From NCBI GenBank assembly GCA_017305935.1, contig JAFKJU010000010.1:1-64000 (forward strand): a stretch of 64,000 nt of DNA. Direction: 5' to 3'. Shown here one piece after another: positions 41,546-50,141 of this stretch. This stretch comes from Hyphomicrobiales bacterium. Lineage in GTDB: Bacteria > Pseudomonadota > Alphaproteobacteria > Rhizobiales > Rhizobiaceae. The position numbers and the translations under genes are program-made. The notes under the pieces are model-generated. The model made no database searches and was not told the origin of the DNA. It saw nothing but the letters and a program-made list of their open reading frames with translations. Within the stretch, counting starts at the first letter, position 1. The number at the start of each line of letters is the position of its first letter.

Positions 41546-41959
41546 ATGCAACACCGCCGGCACCGCCCCTTCAACACCAAGGACACCTATCCCGAGCAGA
41601 AGCTCGACAACGATCTGTGCCAGGCCGTCGTGGCGCGCGGCACGACGATCTTCCTGCGCGGCCAGTGCCCGCAGGATCTCGACACCGCTGAGAATATCGA
41701 CAGCCACGATCCCGTCGAGCAGACGCACAAGGTGATGCAGAACATCAGGCAGCTCATCGAGGAATGCGGCGGCACGATGGAACATCTCGTCAAGGTGGTC
41801 GTCTACATCACCGACGTCCGCCATCGTGAGGCCGTCTACCGCACCATGGGCGAATATATCAAGGGCGTGCATCCGGTCTCCACCGGCCTCGTCGTGCAGG
41901 CGCTCGCCCGGCCGGACTGGCTGGTGGAAATCGACGGCACCGCCGTCATCCCGGACTGA
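41546..41959 (+). CDS. RidA (YjgF/YER057c) family protein lacking the catalytic arginine
   Basis: A 137-residue protein of the Rid fold (trimer expected). The conserved arginine of active RidA enamine/imine deaminases (in the PARSxVxV motif) is serine here: the corresponding stretch reads HPVSTGLVVQAL. The C-terminal VEIDGTAV glutamate is kept. Rid subgroups without the arginine do not have 2-aminoacrylate deaminase activity and are found in catabolic operons with other, mostly unknown, hydrolase roles; 2-aminomuconate deaminases are related. It lies between the HpaB-type and DUF1028 genes, six bases before the latter. Confidence 0.82.
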   Translation: MQHRRHRPFNTKDTYPEQKLDNDLCQAVVARGTTIFLRGQCPQDLDTAENIDSHDPVEQTHKVMQNIRQLIEECGGTMEHLVKVVVYITDVRHREAVYRTMGEYIKGVHPVSTGLVVQALARPDWLVEIDGTAVIPD

Positions 41960-41965
41960 GCCGCC

Positions 41966-42640
41966 ATGACCTTCTCCATCGTCGCGCGCTGCGCGAAGAC
42001 CGGCATGTTCGGCGTCGCCGTCTCTTCCTCGTCTCCGGCGGTGGCGGCGCGCTGCGCCTATGCGCAGGCCGGCGCCGGCGCCGTCGCCAGCCAGAACGTC
42101 ACCGACCCGACGCTGGGCGTTCGCGGGCTGGAATTGCTGACCCGTGGCGCATCGGCGACGGAGACCGTCGCCATCCTCAAGCGCACCGGCGCCTATGCCG
42201 ACTATCGCCAGGTTCTGGTTGTCGATGGTCAAGGCGGCACCGCCATCCATTCCGGCCCGAATGCGCTCGGCATCTGGGCCGAGGCCAAGGCGGAAAACGT
42301 CGCCTGCGGCGGCAACCTGCTTGCCCATGACTGCATTCCCCAGGCGATGGTCGACGGTTTCCTCGCCTCCGAGGGCCATCTCGGCGACCGGCTGATCGCC
42401 GCCATGCGCGCCGGCCTGAAGGCTGGCGGTGAGGCCGGCCCGGTGCGTTCCGCCGGCATGAAGCTGGTGCGCGATGTCTCCTGGCCGGTGGCGGATCTGC
42501 GCTGCGACTGGACGGATGCCTGCCCCATCGAGGAACTGGCGAACCTCTGGGAGATCTACAAGCCGCAGCTCGACGCCTATGTGACCCGCGCCATCAACCC
42601 TTCGGAAGCGCCGAGCTACGGCGTTCCCGGCGACGAATGA
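41966..42640 (+). CDS. DUF1028 domain-containing protein (Ntn-hydrolase-like)
   Basis: A 224-residue protein that is one DUF1028 domain. It starts TFSIVARCAKTGMFGVAVSSSSPAV and contains ASQNVTDPTLG and GNLLAHDCIPQAMVDGFLAS. The fold is thought to resemble N-terminal nucleophile hydrolases, but no reaction is established for the family as far as I know. Position in the operon, 6 bases after the RidA-type gene and 22 before the aldehyde dehydrogenase, suggests an amide- or imine-processing step in the same pathway. Confidence 0.85.
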   Translation: MTFSIVARCAKTGMFGVAVSSSSPAVAARCAYAQAGAGAVASQNVTDPTLGVRGLELLTRGASATETVAILKRTGAYADYRQVLVVDGQGGTAIHSGPNALGIWAEAKAENVACGGNLLAHDCIPQAMVDGFLASEGHLGDRLIAAMRAGLKAGGEAGPVRSAGMKLVRDVSWPVADLRCDWTDACPIEELANLWEIYKPQLDAYVTRAINPSEAPSYGVPGDE

Positions 42641-42662
42641 CCCTTCTGCTCAGGAGCCCGCG

Positions 42663-44174
42663 ATGACCGCCTTCACCCATCAGGACTGGATCGGCAAGGC
42701 CGCCGCCATCCGTTTCCGAGACCAAGCCTTCATCGACGGCAAATTCGTGCCGGCGCGTTCGGGCCGACGCTTCGCCAGCATCAACCCGGCGACGGGCGAG
42801 ACGCTGGCCGAAGTCGCGTCCTGCGGCGAGGAGGATATCGATCTCGCGGTCGCCGCCGCGCGCCGCAGCTTCGAAGCCGGCGCCTGGTCGCGGGCAGCTC
42901 CCGCCCATCGCAAGGCCGTGCTGCTGCGCCTCGCCGAACTGCTGCGCGAAAACCTGCATGAGCTGGCGCTGCTCGAATCCCTCGACATGGGCAAGCTGGT
43001 CAACGATGCCGTCGCCGTCGACGTGCCCGGCTCCGCCGGCATCTTCCAATGGTATGCCGAGGCCATCGACAAGGTCTATGACGAGGTGGCGCCGACCGGT
43101 GAAGGCGATCTCGTGATCGTCCGGCGCGAGGCGCTCGGCGTTGTCGGCGCGGTCGTGCCGTGGAACTTCCCGCTCGACATGGCCACCTGGAAATGCGCGC
43201 CGGCGCTTGCCGCCGGCAATTCCGTGGTGCTGAAGCCGGCCGAGCAATCGCCCTTCTCGGCGCTGCGGCTGGCGGAACTGGCCATGGAAGCCGGCCTGCC
43301 CGCCGGCGTGCTCAACGTCGTGCCGGGGCTCGGCGAAACTGCCGGCCAGGCGCTTGGCCGCCACCGCGATGTCGATTGCCTGGCCTTCACCGGCTCGACG
43401 GCGGTCGGCAAGATGTTCCTGCAATATTCCGGCCAGTCGAACATGAAGCAGGTCTGGCTGGAAACCGGTGGCAAGAGCCCCAACCTCGTCTTCGCCGATT
43501 GCGCCGATCTCGACGCGGCAGCCGACATGGCCGCCTTCGGCATCTTCTTCAACCAGGGCGAGGTCTGCTCGGCCAATTCAAGACTGCTCGTGCATCGCGA
43601 CGTCAAGGACGCGCTGGTGGAAAAGCTGGTGGCGCGCGCCGCCCTCACCCAGCCGGGCGATCCGCTCGACCCGGCCTCGAAGATGGGGGCCATGGTCGAT
43701 GCCCATCACACCAGCCGCGTCATGCGCTTCATCGAGGCCGGCAAGAAGAGTGCCCGCCTCGTCACCGGCGGCGAGCAGGTGACGGTCAACGGTCGCGGCA
43801 GCTTCGTGCAGCCGACCATCTTCGACAATGTCTCGCCCGAGGATACGCTGGCGCGCGACGAGATTTTCGGGCCGGTTCTCTCCGTCATCACCTTCGACGA
43901 CGAGGAGGAAGCGATCCGGATGGCCAATGACAGCATCTACGGCCTCGCCGCCTCCGTGTGGACGGACAGCCTGTCGCGGGCGCACCGCGTCGCCGGCCGG
44001 CTGCGAGCCGGAACGGTGTCGGTCAACACCGTCGATGCCTTGAGCCCGATGACGCCCTTCGGCGGCATCAAGCAATCCGGTTTCGGCCGCGACCTGTCGT
44101 TGCACGCCTTCGACAAGTACACGGCGTTGAAAACGACCTGGATCAAGTACTGGCAGATCGGTCGGGCGGCTTGA
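42663..44174 (+). CDS. Aldehyde dehydrogenase (aminoaldehyde type, PuuC-like)
   Basis: A 503-residue NAD(P)-dependent aldehyde dehydrogenase with VPWNFPLDMATWK (about 165-177), FTGSTAVGK (242-250), general base Glu267 in VWLETGGKS and nucleophile Cys302 in NQGEVCSANSR. The N-terminal half (SRAAPAHRKAVLLRLAELL, LESLDMGKLVND) is of the gamma-glutamyl-aminobutyraldehyde/aminoaldehyde group. As a member of an operon that shares its control element with an amine dehydrogenase gene, it would fit oxidation of the aldehyde made by that enzyme (imidazole acetaldehyde if the amine is histamine). Confidence 0.87.
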   Translation: MTAFTHQDWIGKAAAIRFRDQAFIDGKFVPARSGRRFASINPATGETLAEVASCGEEDIDLAVAAARRSFEAGAWSRAAPAHRKAVLLRLAELLRENLHELALLESLDMGKLVNDAVAVDVPGSAGIFQWYAEAIDKVYDEVAPTGEGDLVIVRREALGVVGAVVPWNFPLDMATWKCAPALAAGNSVVLKPAEQSPFSALRLAELAMEAGLPAGVLNVVPGLGETAGQALGRHRDVDCLAFTGSTAVGKMFLQYSGQSNMKQVWLETGGKSPNLVFADCADLDAAADMAAFGIFFNQGEVCSANSRLLVHRDVKDALVEKLVARAALTQPGDPLDPASKMGAMVDAHHTSRVMRFIEAGKKSARLVTGGEQVTVNGRGSFVQPTIFDNVSPEDTLARDEIFGPVLSVITFDDEEEAIRMANDSIYGLAASVWTDSLSRAHRVAGRLRAGTVSVNTVDALSPMTPFGGIKQSGFGRDLSLHAFDKYTALKTTWIKYWQIGRAA

Positions 44175-44205
44175 TCGCCGCCCGTAAACCGGCAACATAA
44201 GGCCC

Positions 44206-45141
44206 ATGCCCTTACGTTTCACACTCCGCCAGCTCGAATATTTCGTCGCCGTCGGCGAGGCCGGCTCGATCGCCAAGGCGGCCGAGCAGGTCAACGTCTC
44301 GCCGCCCTCGATTTCCGCCTCCATCGCGCAACTGGAGGCCGAATTCGGCATCCAGCTTTTCGTGCGCAAGCATTCGCACGGCCTGTCGCTGACGGCCGGC
44401 GGGCGCGTCTTCCTCAAGGAGGCGGCGCGCATCCTCGCCGATGCCGATGCCCTGCACGCCGTTGCCGGCGATATTTCCGACCGCGTGCGCGGCCCGCTCG
44501 CCGTCGGCTGTCTGCTCACCTTCGCCCAGATCGTCCTGCCCTCGCTTCGGCGCAAGTTCGAACTGGCGCATCCCGATGTGCGCATCCGCCAGTTCGAGCG
44601 TAACCAGGGCCAGCTTTTCGAGATGCTGCAGCGGGGCGAAATCGACCTGGCGCTGACCTACGACATGGAATTGTCGCAGGACATGGCCTTCGAGCCGCTG
44701 GTGCAATTGCCGCCCTATGTCATGCTGCCGACCCACCATCGCCTCGCCGACCGCCGCTCCATCGAGCCGCAAGAGCTGGTGGACGAGCCGATGGTGCTGC
44801 TCGACCTGCCCTTCAGCCGCGAATATTTCCTCTCCGTCTTCCACGGCATGGGGCTGCGACCGAACATCGGCGAGCGTACTGGCGATATCGCCGTGATGCG
44901 CTCGATGGTCGCCAACGGTTTCGGCTACGGCATCGCCAATATGCGGCCGCTCAACACCATGTCGCCGGATGGCAAGCCGCTGTCCTTCGTCGCGCTCGGC
45001 GGCGGGGCGCGGTCTTTGACCATGGGCGTCGCCGTTCCGGCCGCCGAATACCGCACCCAGACCACCCAGGCCTTCATCGACCATTGCCGCATCTTCATGG
45101 GCGAGCAGGGCGTTTTCGGGCTGGAGCCGGTGGACGGTTAA
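44206..45141 (+). CDS. LysR family transcriptional regulator
   Basis: A 311-residue LysR protein with an N-terminal helix-turn-helix (about 4-60, with GSIAKAAEQVNVSPPSISASI) and a C-terminal effector domain. It follows the aldehyde dehydrogenase by 31 bases and is probably in the same transcript. It is the only regulator gene between the two promoter regions that carry TTAGG-N5-CCTAA palindromes (39727 and 46395), so it is the likely controller of both. Its 3' end overlaps that of the convergent deacylase gene by four bases. Confidence 0.88.
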   Translation: MPLRFTLRQLEYFVAVGEAGSIAKAAEQVNVSPPSISASIAQLEAEFGIQLFVRKHSHGLSLTAGGRVFLKEAARILADADALHAVAGDISDRVRGPLAVGCLLTFAQIVLPSLRRKFELAHPDVRIRQFERNQGQLFEMLQRGEIDLALTYDMELSQDMAFEPLVQLPPYVMLPTHHRLADRRSIEPQELVDEPMVLLDLPFSREYFLSVFHGMGLRPNIGERTGDIAVMRSMVANGFGYGIANMRPLNTMSPDGKPLSFVALGGGARSLTMGVAVPAAEYRTQTTQAFIDHCRIFMGEQGVFGLEPVDG

Positions 45142-46295
45142 AGCTCCGCGCTGACCATCCGTTCGACCAGTGCGTCCAGCATCGCGTCGCAACGGCGCAT
45201 CTGCTCGATGCTGACGAATTCGTCGGGCTTGTGCCCTTGCGCCATCGAGCCCGGCCCACAGACCACGGTCGGCGTGCCGACATCGCGGCTGAACAGCCCG
45301 CCCTCGGTGCCGAAGGCCACCTTGATCGTGCCGTTGGCGCCAAGCAGAGACTTGACGAAGGCGACAGCCGGCGAAGCCACCGGCGTATCGAGGCCGGGAT
45401 AGGCATTGGTGACGTCGATCTCGATGGCCGCTTCCGGTACCCGCTCGGCGACGCCGGCGACGATCTCTTCCGCCCGCATCCGCAATCCGGACAGCAGCGT
45501 ATCGGCATCGTCGGCGGCGATGTTGCGGATCTCGAAATCGATCTCGCAGCGGTTGGGCACGATGTTGAGCGCCACGCCGCCCGACATTTTTCCCACATGC
45601 ACCGTCGTATAGGGAATGTCGTAATCGGTATCGCGCGCGCCCTCGCGCGCCAGCCGGTCCTGCTCGTCGCGCAGCACGCCGACGAAATCGCAGCCGAGAT
45701 GCAGCGCATTCAGCGCCAGCGGCGCCAAGGCCGAATGGCCCTCGCGGCCGCAGCAGGTGGCGCGGGCGGCGAGCTTGCCCTTGTGGCCGGTCGCGACCTG
45801 CATGCCGGTCGGCTCGCCGACGAGGCAGAGCCATGGTTTTACGGGCATTTCGGCCAGCATGCCGACCAGACTGCGTACGCCGAGACACCCGACCTCCTCG
45901 TCATAGGACAGTGCCAGATGCAGCGGCACTTTCAGCGGTTGCCGCGCTGCCATCACCATGGCCCGCAGGGCGCAGGCGACAAAACCCTTCATATCCGCCG
46001 TGCCGCGGCCATAGAGGCGGCCGTCATGCTGCGTCAGCGCGAAAGGCGGCATGGTCCAGGCCTGGCCCTTCACCGGAACGACGTCGGTATGGCCCGATAG
46101 CATCACCCCCGGCCGGTCCTTGGGACCGACGGTCGCAAACAGGTTCGCCTTGCCGCCCGCGGCGTCGTGGATCAGCTCATAGGCAATGCCATGCTCCTCC
46201 AGCACCTCGGCGACATAAGAAATCAGCCCGAGATTGGAATCGCGGCTGACGGTCGGGAAAGCGACCAGTTTTTCGAGAATCGCGATGCTGTCCAT
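45138..46295 (-). CDS. argE: M20 family deacylase, acetylornithine deacetylase type
   Basis: A 385-residue zinc amidohydrolase of the ArgE group. Metal and catalytic residues are visible: SGHTDVVP, GRGTADMKGF, the double Glu in LSYDEEVGCLG, GEPT and the C-terminal His in MAQGHKPDEF. The classical reaction is deacetylation of N-acetylornithine, but in this position, divergent from an amine dehydrogenase gene and within a shared-operator block, it may hydrolyse another N-acyl amino acid (N-formylaspartate would be the end step of histamine breakdown). Catalytic residues cannot distinguish these. Confidence 0.8.
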   Translation of the reverse strand: MDSIAILEKLVAFPTVSRDSNLGLISYVAEVLEEHGIAYELIHDAAGGKANLFATVGPKDRPGVMLSGHTDVVPVKGQAWTMPPFALTQHDGRLYGRGTADMKGFVACALRAMVMAARQPLKVPLHLALSYDEEVGCLGVRSLVGMLAEMPVKPWLCLVGEPTGMQVATGHKGKLAARATCCGREGHSALAPLALNALHLGCDFVGVLRDEQDRLAREGARDTDYDIPYTTVHVGKMSGGVALNIVPNRCEIDFEIRNIAADDADTLLSGLRMRAEEIVAGVAERVPEAAIEIDVTNAYPGLDTPVASPAVAFVKSLLGANGTIKVAFGTEGGLFSRDVGTPTVVCGPGSMAQGHKPDEFVSIEQMRRCDAMLDALVERMVSAEL

Positions 46296-46394
46296 GCGGA
46301 ACCCCTTCTTCTTTGTGTGCGATGTCTAGCAGCAGGACCGGAAGCGCCAAAATCGCATTTTCCTTTGCAAGGCTTCAGGTCAAGCTTCGCTTCC

Positions 46395-46409
46395 TTAGGC
46401 ATGGCCTAA
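46395..46409. promoter_or_regulatory. Second TTAGG-N5-CCTAA operator, divergent region of deacylase and amine dehydrogenase
   Basis: TTAGG-CATGG-CCTAA lies between the M20 deacylase (start 46295) and the amine dehydrogenase (start 46515). ATCGCATTTTCC is at 46352-46363 and GAAGAAAAC at 46418-46426, the same order as at 39702-39757. The distance from palindrome to GAAGAAAAC is eight bases here and seven there. Confidence 0.7.
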
Positions 46410-46514
46410 GCGTGGCAGAAGAAAACTTTTGTTTTCTCCGCAGGCAGTTGCGCTAACACTGCGGCCAGCCTTTCCAAGGGCTCTATCCGCTTGCCGCATG
46501 AGGGGAAATTTCGA

Positions 46515-48590
46515 ATGCGCGATCCACGCTATGACATCCTGTTCGAGCCGATGAAGATCGGGCCGGTGACGGCCAAGAACCGCTTCTATCAGGTGCCGCA
46601 TTGCAATGGCGGCGGGTATCGCGATCCGTCCGCCGCCGCCGAGATGCGCCGCACCAAGTCCGAAGGCGGCTGGGGGGTCATCTTCACCGAACAGACCGAG
46701 ATGCACCACACCTCGGAAATCACGCCGTTCATCGAGCTGCGCCTGTGGGACGATGCCGATATCCCGGCGCTCGCCAAGATGGCCAAGTGCATGCATGAAT
46801 ACGGGGCGCTGGCCGGCGTCCAGCTTGCCTATTCCGGCATCAACGGCCCGAACCTCTATACCAAGGAAGTGCCGCGCGGCCCCTCCGCTTTGCCGATCCG
46901 CACCTTCACCAACGATCCGGTGCAGGCGCGCGCCATGGACAAGCAGGATATCCGCGACCTGCGCCGCTGGCACCGCAATGCCTTCAAGCGCGCCAGGCAG
47001 GCCGGCTTCGATCTCGTCTGCCTCTATGGCGCCCACGGCTTCGGCATCATCCAGCACTTCCTGTCGACGGCGACGAACCAGCGCACCGACGAATATGGCG
47101 GCTCGCTGGAAAACCGCTCGCGGCTGATGCGCGAACTGATCGAGGAAGGCCGCGACGCCATCGGCGATACCTGCGGTCTGACGCTGCGCCTGTCGCTCGA
47201 CGAGATGATCGGCGAACTCGGCTTCGCCAATTCCGAAGTCCGTGACATGATCGAGATGCATGCCGACCTGCCGGATCTCTGGGATCTGGCCCATGGCGCC
47301 TGGGAAGACTGTTCCGGCCCCTCGCGCTTCAAGGAAGAAGCGGCGCAGGAAAGCCTGGTCAGCGGCATCAAGAAACTGACCTCAAAGCCGGTGGTCGGCG
47401 TCGGCCGCTTCACCTCGCCGGATGTGATGGTGCGGATGATCAAATCCGGTACGCTGGATTTCATCGGCTGCGCGCGTCCCTCGATTGCCGATCCCTTCCT
47501 GCCGAAGAAGGTCGAGGAAGGGCGCATCGAGGATATCCGCGAATGCATCGGCTGCAATATCTGCATCACCGGCGACATGACCATGTCGATCTCGCGCTGC
47601 ACACAGAACCCGACCTTCATGGAGGAATGGCGCAAAGGCTGGCATCCGGAGCGGATGCAGGCCAAGGGCGAGAGCGAGACGGTGCTGATCGTCGGCGCCG
47701 GCCCGGCCGGGCTGGAAGCGGCGCGCGCACTCGGTTCGCGCGGCTACAGGATAGCGCTCGCCGAGGCCGGCACCGAGCTTGGCGGCCGCGTCGCCCGCGA
47801 ATGTCGCCTGCCGGGCCTGGCGGCCTGGGGCCGCGTGCGTGATTACCGCCAGTATCAACTCAGCCAGATGGAAAATGTCGACATCTATTTCGACAGCCGT
47901 CTTTCGGCCGACGACATCCTCGGTTTCGGTTTCGGTTTCGAAAACGTCGCCATCGCCACCGGCTCGACCTGGCGGCGCGATGGCGTCGCCCGTGCCCATG
48001 TGGTGCCGATGCCCATCGATCCGGCCATGCCGGTCTATACGCCCGACGACCTGATGGACGGAAAAATTCCGAGCGGCAATGTCGTGCTGTTCGACGACGA
48101 TCATTATTACATGGGCGGCGTGCTTGCCGAACTGATGGCGCGACAGGGCGCCAAGGTGACGCTGGTCACCCCTTCCGCCTATGTCTCCGACTGGACGCGC
48201 AACACGCTGGAGCAGATGGCCATCCATCGCCGCCTCGTCGAGGCTGGCGTCGAGATCGTGCTGAACCGCGTGGTAACATCCGTCGAGGCCGGCGGCGTGA
48301 CGACGGCCTGCGCCTATACCGGCCTGACCTCGGAGCTATCAGCCGATGCCGTGGTGCTGGTCACCTCGCGCCAGCAGGACGACAGCCTCTGGCAGGAGCT
48401 GAAGGCGCGCGAAAGCGAATGGGCCGAAAACGGCATCCGCTCGATCAAGGTGATCGGCGACGCCGAAGCGCCCGGCCCCATCGCCTGGGCCACCTATGCC
48501 GGCCACCGCTTCGCCCGCGAACTGGACGAGCCGGATATCGGCGACGCCCTGCCCTTCCGCCGCGAAGTGACGGCGCTGGCGGCGGACTGA
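46515..48590 (+). CDS. Histamine dehydrogenase-like flavoprotein (trimethylamine dehydrogenase family)
   Basis: A 691-residue iron-sulfur flavoprotein. An N-terminal Old Yellow Enzyme-type barrel (about 1-380) carries Cys30 in YQVPHCNGG, the position of the covalent 6-S-cysteinyl FMN. The 4Fe-4S ligands are in CIGCNIC and a Cys 12 residues on. The C-terminal part holds an ADP/FAD-type fold (VLIVGAGPAGLEAARALG). Of the three aromatic-bowl residues of trimethylamine dehydrogenase, Tyr60 is Gln60 and the Trp after the cluster (CISRW) is Asp (CITGD), while the Trp in DLWD is kept. This Gln/Trp/Asp pattern is that reported for histamine dehydrogenase, an enzyme also known from Rhizobium. It would oxidise the amine to imidazole acetaldehyde and ammonia. 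ATG 46515 follows AGGGGAAA. Confidence 0.82.
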   Translation: MRDPRYDILFEPMKIGPVTAKNRFYQVPHCNGGGYRDPSAAAEMRRTKSEGGWGVIFTEQTEMHHTSEITPFIELRLWDDADIPALAKMAKCMHEYGALAGVQLAYSGINGPNLYTKEVPRGPSALPIRTFTNDPVQARAMDKQDIRDLRRWHRNAFKRARQAGFDLVCLYGAHGFGIIQHFLSTATNQRTDEYGGSLENRSRLMRELIEEGRDAIGDTCGLTLRLSLDEMIGELGFANSEVRDMIEMHADLPDLWDLAHGAWEDCSGPSRFKEEAAQESLVSGIKKLTSKPVVGVGRFTSPDVMVRMIKSGTLDFIGCARPSIADPFLPKKVEEGRIEDIRECIGCNICITGDMTMSISRCTQNPTFMEEWRKGWHPERMQAKGESETVLIVGAGPAGLEAARALGSRGYRIALAEAGTELGGRVARECRLPGLAAWGRVRDYRQYQLSQMENVDIYFDSRLSADDILGFGFGFENVAIATGSTWRRDGVARAHVVPMPIDPAMPVYTPDDLMDGKIPSGNVVLFDDDHYYMGGVLAELMARQGAKVTLVTPSAYVSDWTRNTLEQMAIHRRLVEAGVEIVLNRVVTSVEAGGVTTACAYTGLTSELSADAVVLVTSRQQDDSLWQELKARESEWAENGIRSIKVIGDAEAPGPIAWATYAGHRFARELDEPDIGDALPFRREVTALAAD

Positions 48591-48607
48591 TCGCCCCATG
48601 GAACGAC

Positions 48608-48640
48608 AAAGGCCGCCGGGAAAATCTCCCGGCGGCCTTT
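48608..48640. terminator. Bidirectional rho-independent terminator
   Basis: A 13-14 bp stem (AAAGGCCGCCGGG / CCCGGCGGCCTTT) with an AAAATC-type loop is flanked by A and T runs on both sides. It lies between the convergent ends of the amine dehydrogenase and gpmA genes and marks the border to the housekeeping block. Confidence 0.92.
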
Positions 48641-48663
48641 TCATTTCAGGAATTCAGCGATTC

Positions 48664-49299
48664 TCAGTGGGCGCCGGACATGTCGCCCAGCACTTCCTTG
48701 GAGGCGACGGTCGAATCGGCATTGAGGCGATAGACCATCGGCACGCCGGTCGCGAGGTTGAGTTCGAGGATCTGTTCCTTGGTCAGGCGGTCGAGGACCA
48801 TGACAAGCGAGCGCAGCGAATTGCCGTGGGCGGCGACCAGCACCTTCTTGCCCTGCAGCACCAGCGGCAGGATCTCGGTGAGGTAATAGGGCCAGACGCG
48901 GGCGCCGGTGTCGCGCAGGCTTTCGCCGCCGGGCGGCGGAATGTCGTAGGACCGGCGCCAGATATGCACCTGCTCCTCGCCCCACTTCTTGCGGGCATCG
49001 TCCTTGTTGAGACCGGAGAGATCGCCGTAGTCGCGCTCGTTCAGCGCCTGGTCGCGGATCGTCTTCAGGTCCGGCTGGCCGACCTTGTCGAGGATGATCT
49101 TGCAGGTATCCTGCGCGCGCTTCAGGTCCGAGGTAAAGGCGATGTCGAAGGTGATGCCGTAATCGGCCAGCGCCTGGCCGCCGGCATTGGCTTCGCGGAC
49201 ACCGAGTTCGGTCAGTTCCGGGTCTTTCCAGCCCGTGAACAGGTTCTTCAGGTTCCAGTCGCTCTGGCCGTGGCGGACGAGGACGAGGGTGCCGGTCAT
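48664..49299 (-). CDS. gpmA: 2,3-bisphosphoglycerate-dependent phosphoglycerate mutase
   Basis: A 211-residue glycolytic/gluconeogenic enzyme interconverting 3- and 2-phosphoglycerate. The phosphohistidine motif [10 protein letters not shown] is at residues 7-16, the catalytic Glu is in [11 protein letters not shown], and the second His is in [11 protein letters not shown]. It is slightly short because it belongs to the compact alphaproteobacterial form. It is the last gene of the exporter-dapB-gpmA run on the minus strand, 14 bases after dapB, with AGGAGG before its ATG. Confidence 0.95.
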   Translation of the reverse strand: MTGTLVLVRHGQSDWNLKNLFTGWKDPELTELGVREANAGGQALADYGITFDIAFTSDLKRAQDTCKIILDKVGQPDLKTIRDQALNERDYGDLSGLNKDDARKKWGEEQVHIWRRSYDIPPPGGESLRDTGARVWPYYLTEILPLVLQGKKVLVAAHGNSLRSLVMVLDRLTKEQILELNLATGVPMVYRLNADSTVASKEVLGDMSGAH

Positions 49300-49313
49300 G
49301 TAGTGCCTCCTGA

Positions 49314-50141
49314 TTATTGAGAAAGCCCGAGAACGTCGAGCATGGAATAGAAACCAGGCTTCTTGTCGCGCGCCCAGAGCGCCGCGCTGATTGCGCCGCG
49401 CGCGAAGATCGAGCGGTCGCCGGCGCTGTGCGACAGGGTGACGATCTCGCCTTCGCCGGCAATCAGGACGCTATGTTCGCCGATGACCGAGCCGCCGCGC
49501 AGCGTCGCAAAGCCGATGGTGCCCTTCGGCCGCGCGCCGGTATGGCCGTCGCGGCTGCGCACCGAATGATTGGCGAGATCGATGCCGCGCCCGCGCGCCG
49601 CCGCCTCGCCGAGCAGCAGCGCCGTGCCGGAGGGGGCATCGACCTTGTGCTTGTGGTGCATTTCAAGGATTTCGATGTCCCAGTCATTGCCGGGAAGCGC
49701 CCGCGCAGCCTGTTCCGTCAGGACGCCGAGCAGGTTGACGCCGAGGCTCATATTGCCGGATTTGACAACCCGCGCATGACGCCCGGCGGCTTTGATTTTC
49801 TCTTCTTCCTCGACCGAGCAGCCGGTGGTGCCGACCACATGCACGATGCGGGCCTGCGCCGCGAGCCCGGCGAAATTCACCGTTGCCGCCGGCGAAGTGA
49901 AATCGAGCACGCCCTCGCCATGCAGGAAGGCTGCCAGCGGATCGTCGCCGATGATGACGCCTGTCGGCCCCAGTCCGGCGATTTCACCGGCATCCTTGCC
50001 GACGAAAGGCGAACCGCTGCGTTCCACGGCGGCATGCAGCATGACGCCGTCCATGGCCGCGATGGTGCGGATCAGGGTCTGTCCCATGCGGCCGGCGGCG
50101 CCGACGACGACCAGCTTCATTGGCGCTTCGCTCATGATCAT
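49314..50141 (-). CDS. dapB: 4-hydroxy-tetrahydrodipicolinate reductase
   Basis: A 275-residue enzyme of lysine and meso-diaminopimelate synthesis that reduces hydroxy-tetrahydrodipicolinate with NAD(P)H. The Rossmann motif [14 protein letters not shown], the GTTGCS segment and the active-site [16 protein letters not shown] (catalytic His/Lys) are present. The ATG at 50141 overlaps the exporter stop codon (ATGA), giving coupling; ATGs at 50135 and 50120 are alternatives and would only trim the N-terminus. Confidence 0.95.
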   Translation of the reverse strand: MIMSEAPMKLVVVGAAGRMGQTLIRTIAAMDGVMLHAAVERSGSPFVGKDAGEIAGLGPTGVIIGDDPLAAFLHGEGVLDFTSPAATVNFAGLAAQARIVHVVGTTGCSVEEEEKIKAAGRHARVVKSGNMSLGVNLLGVLTEQAARALPGNDWDIEILEMHHKHKVDAPSGTALLLGEAAARGRGIDLANHSVRSRDGHTGARPKGTIGFATLRGGSVIGEHSVLIAGEGEIVTLSHSAGDRSIFARGAISAALWARDKKPGFYSMLDVLGLSQ

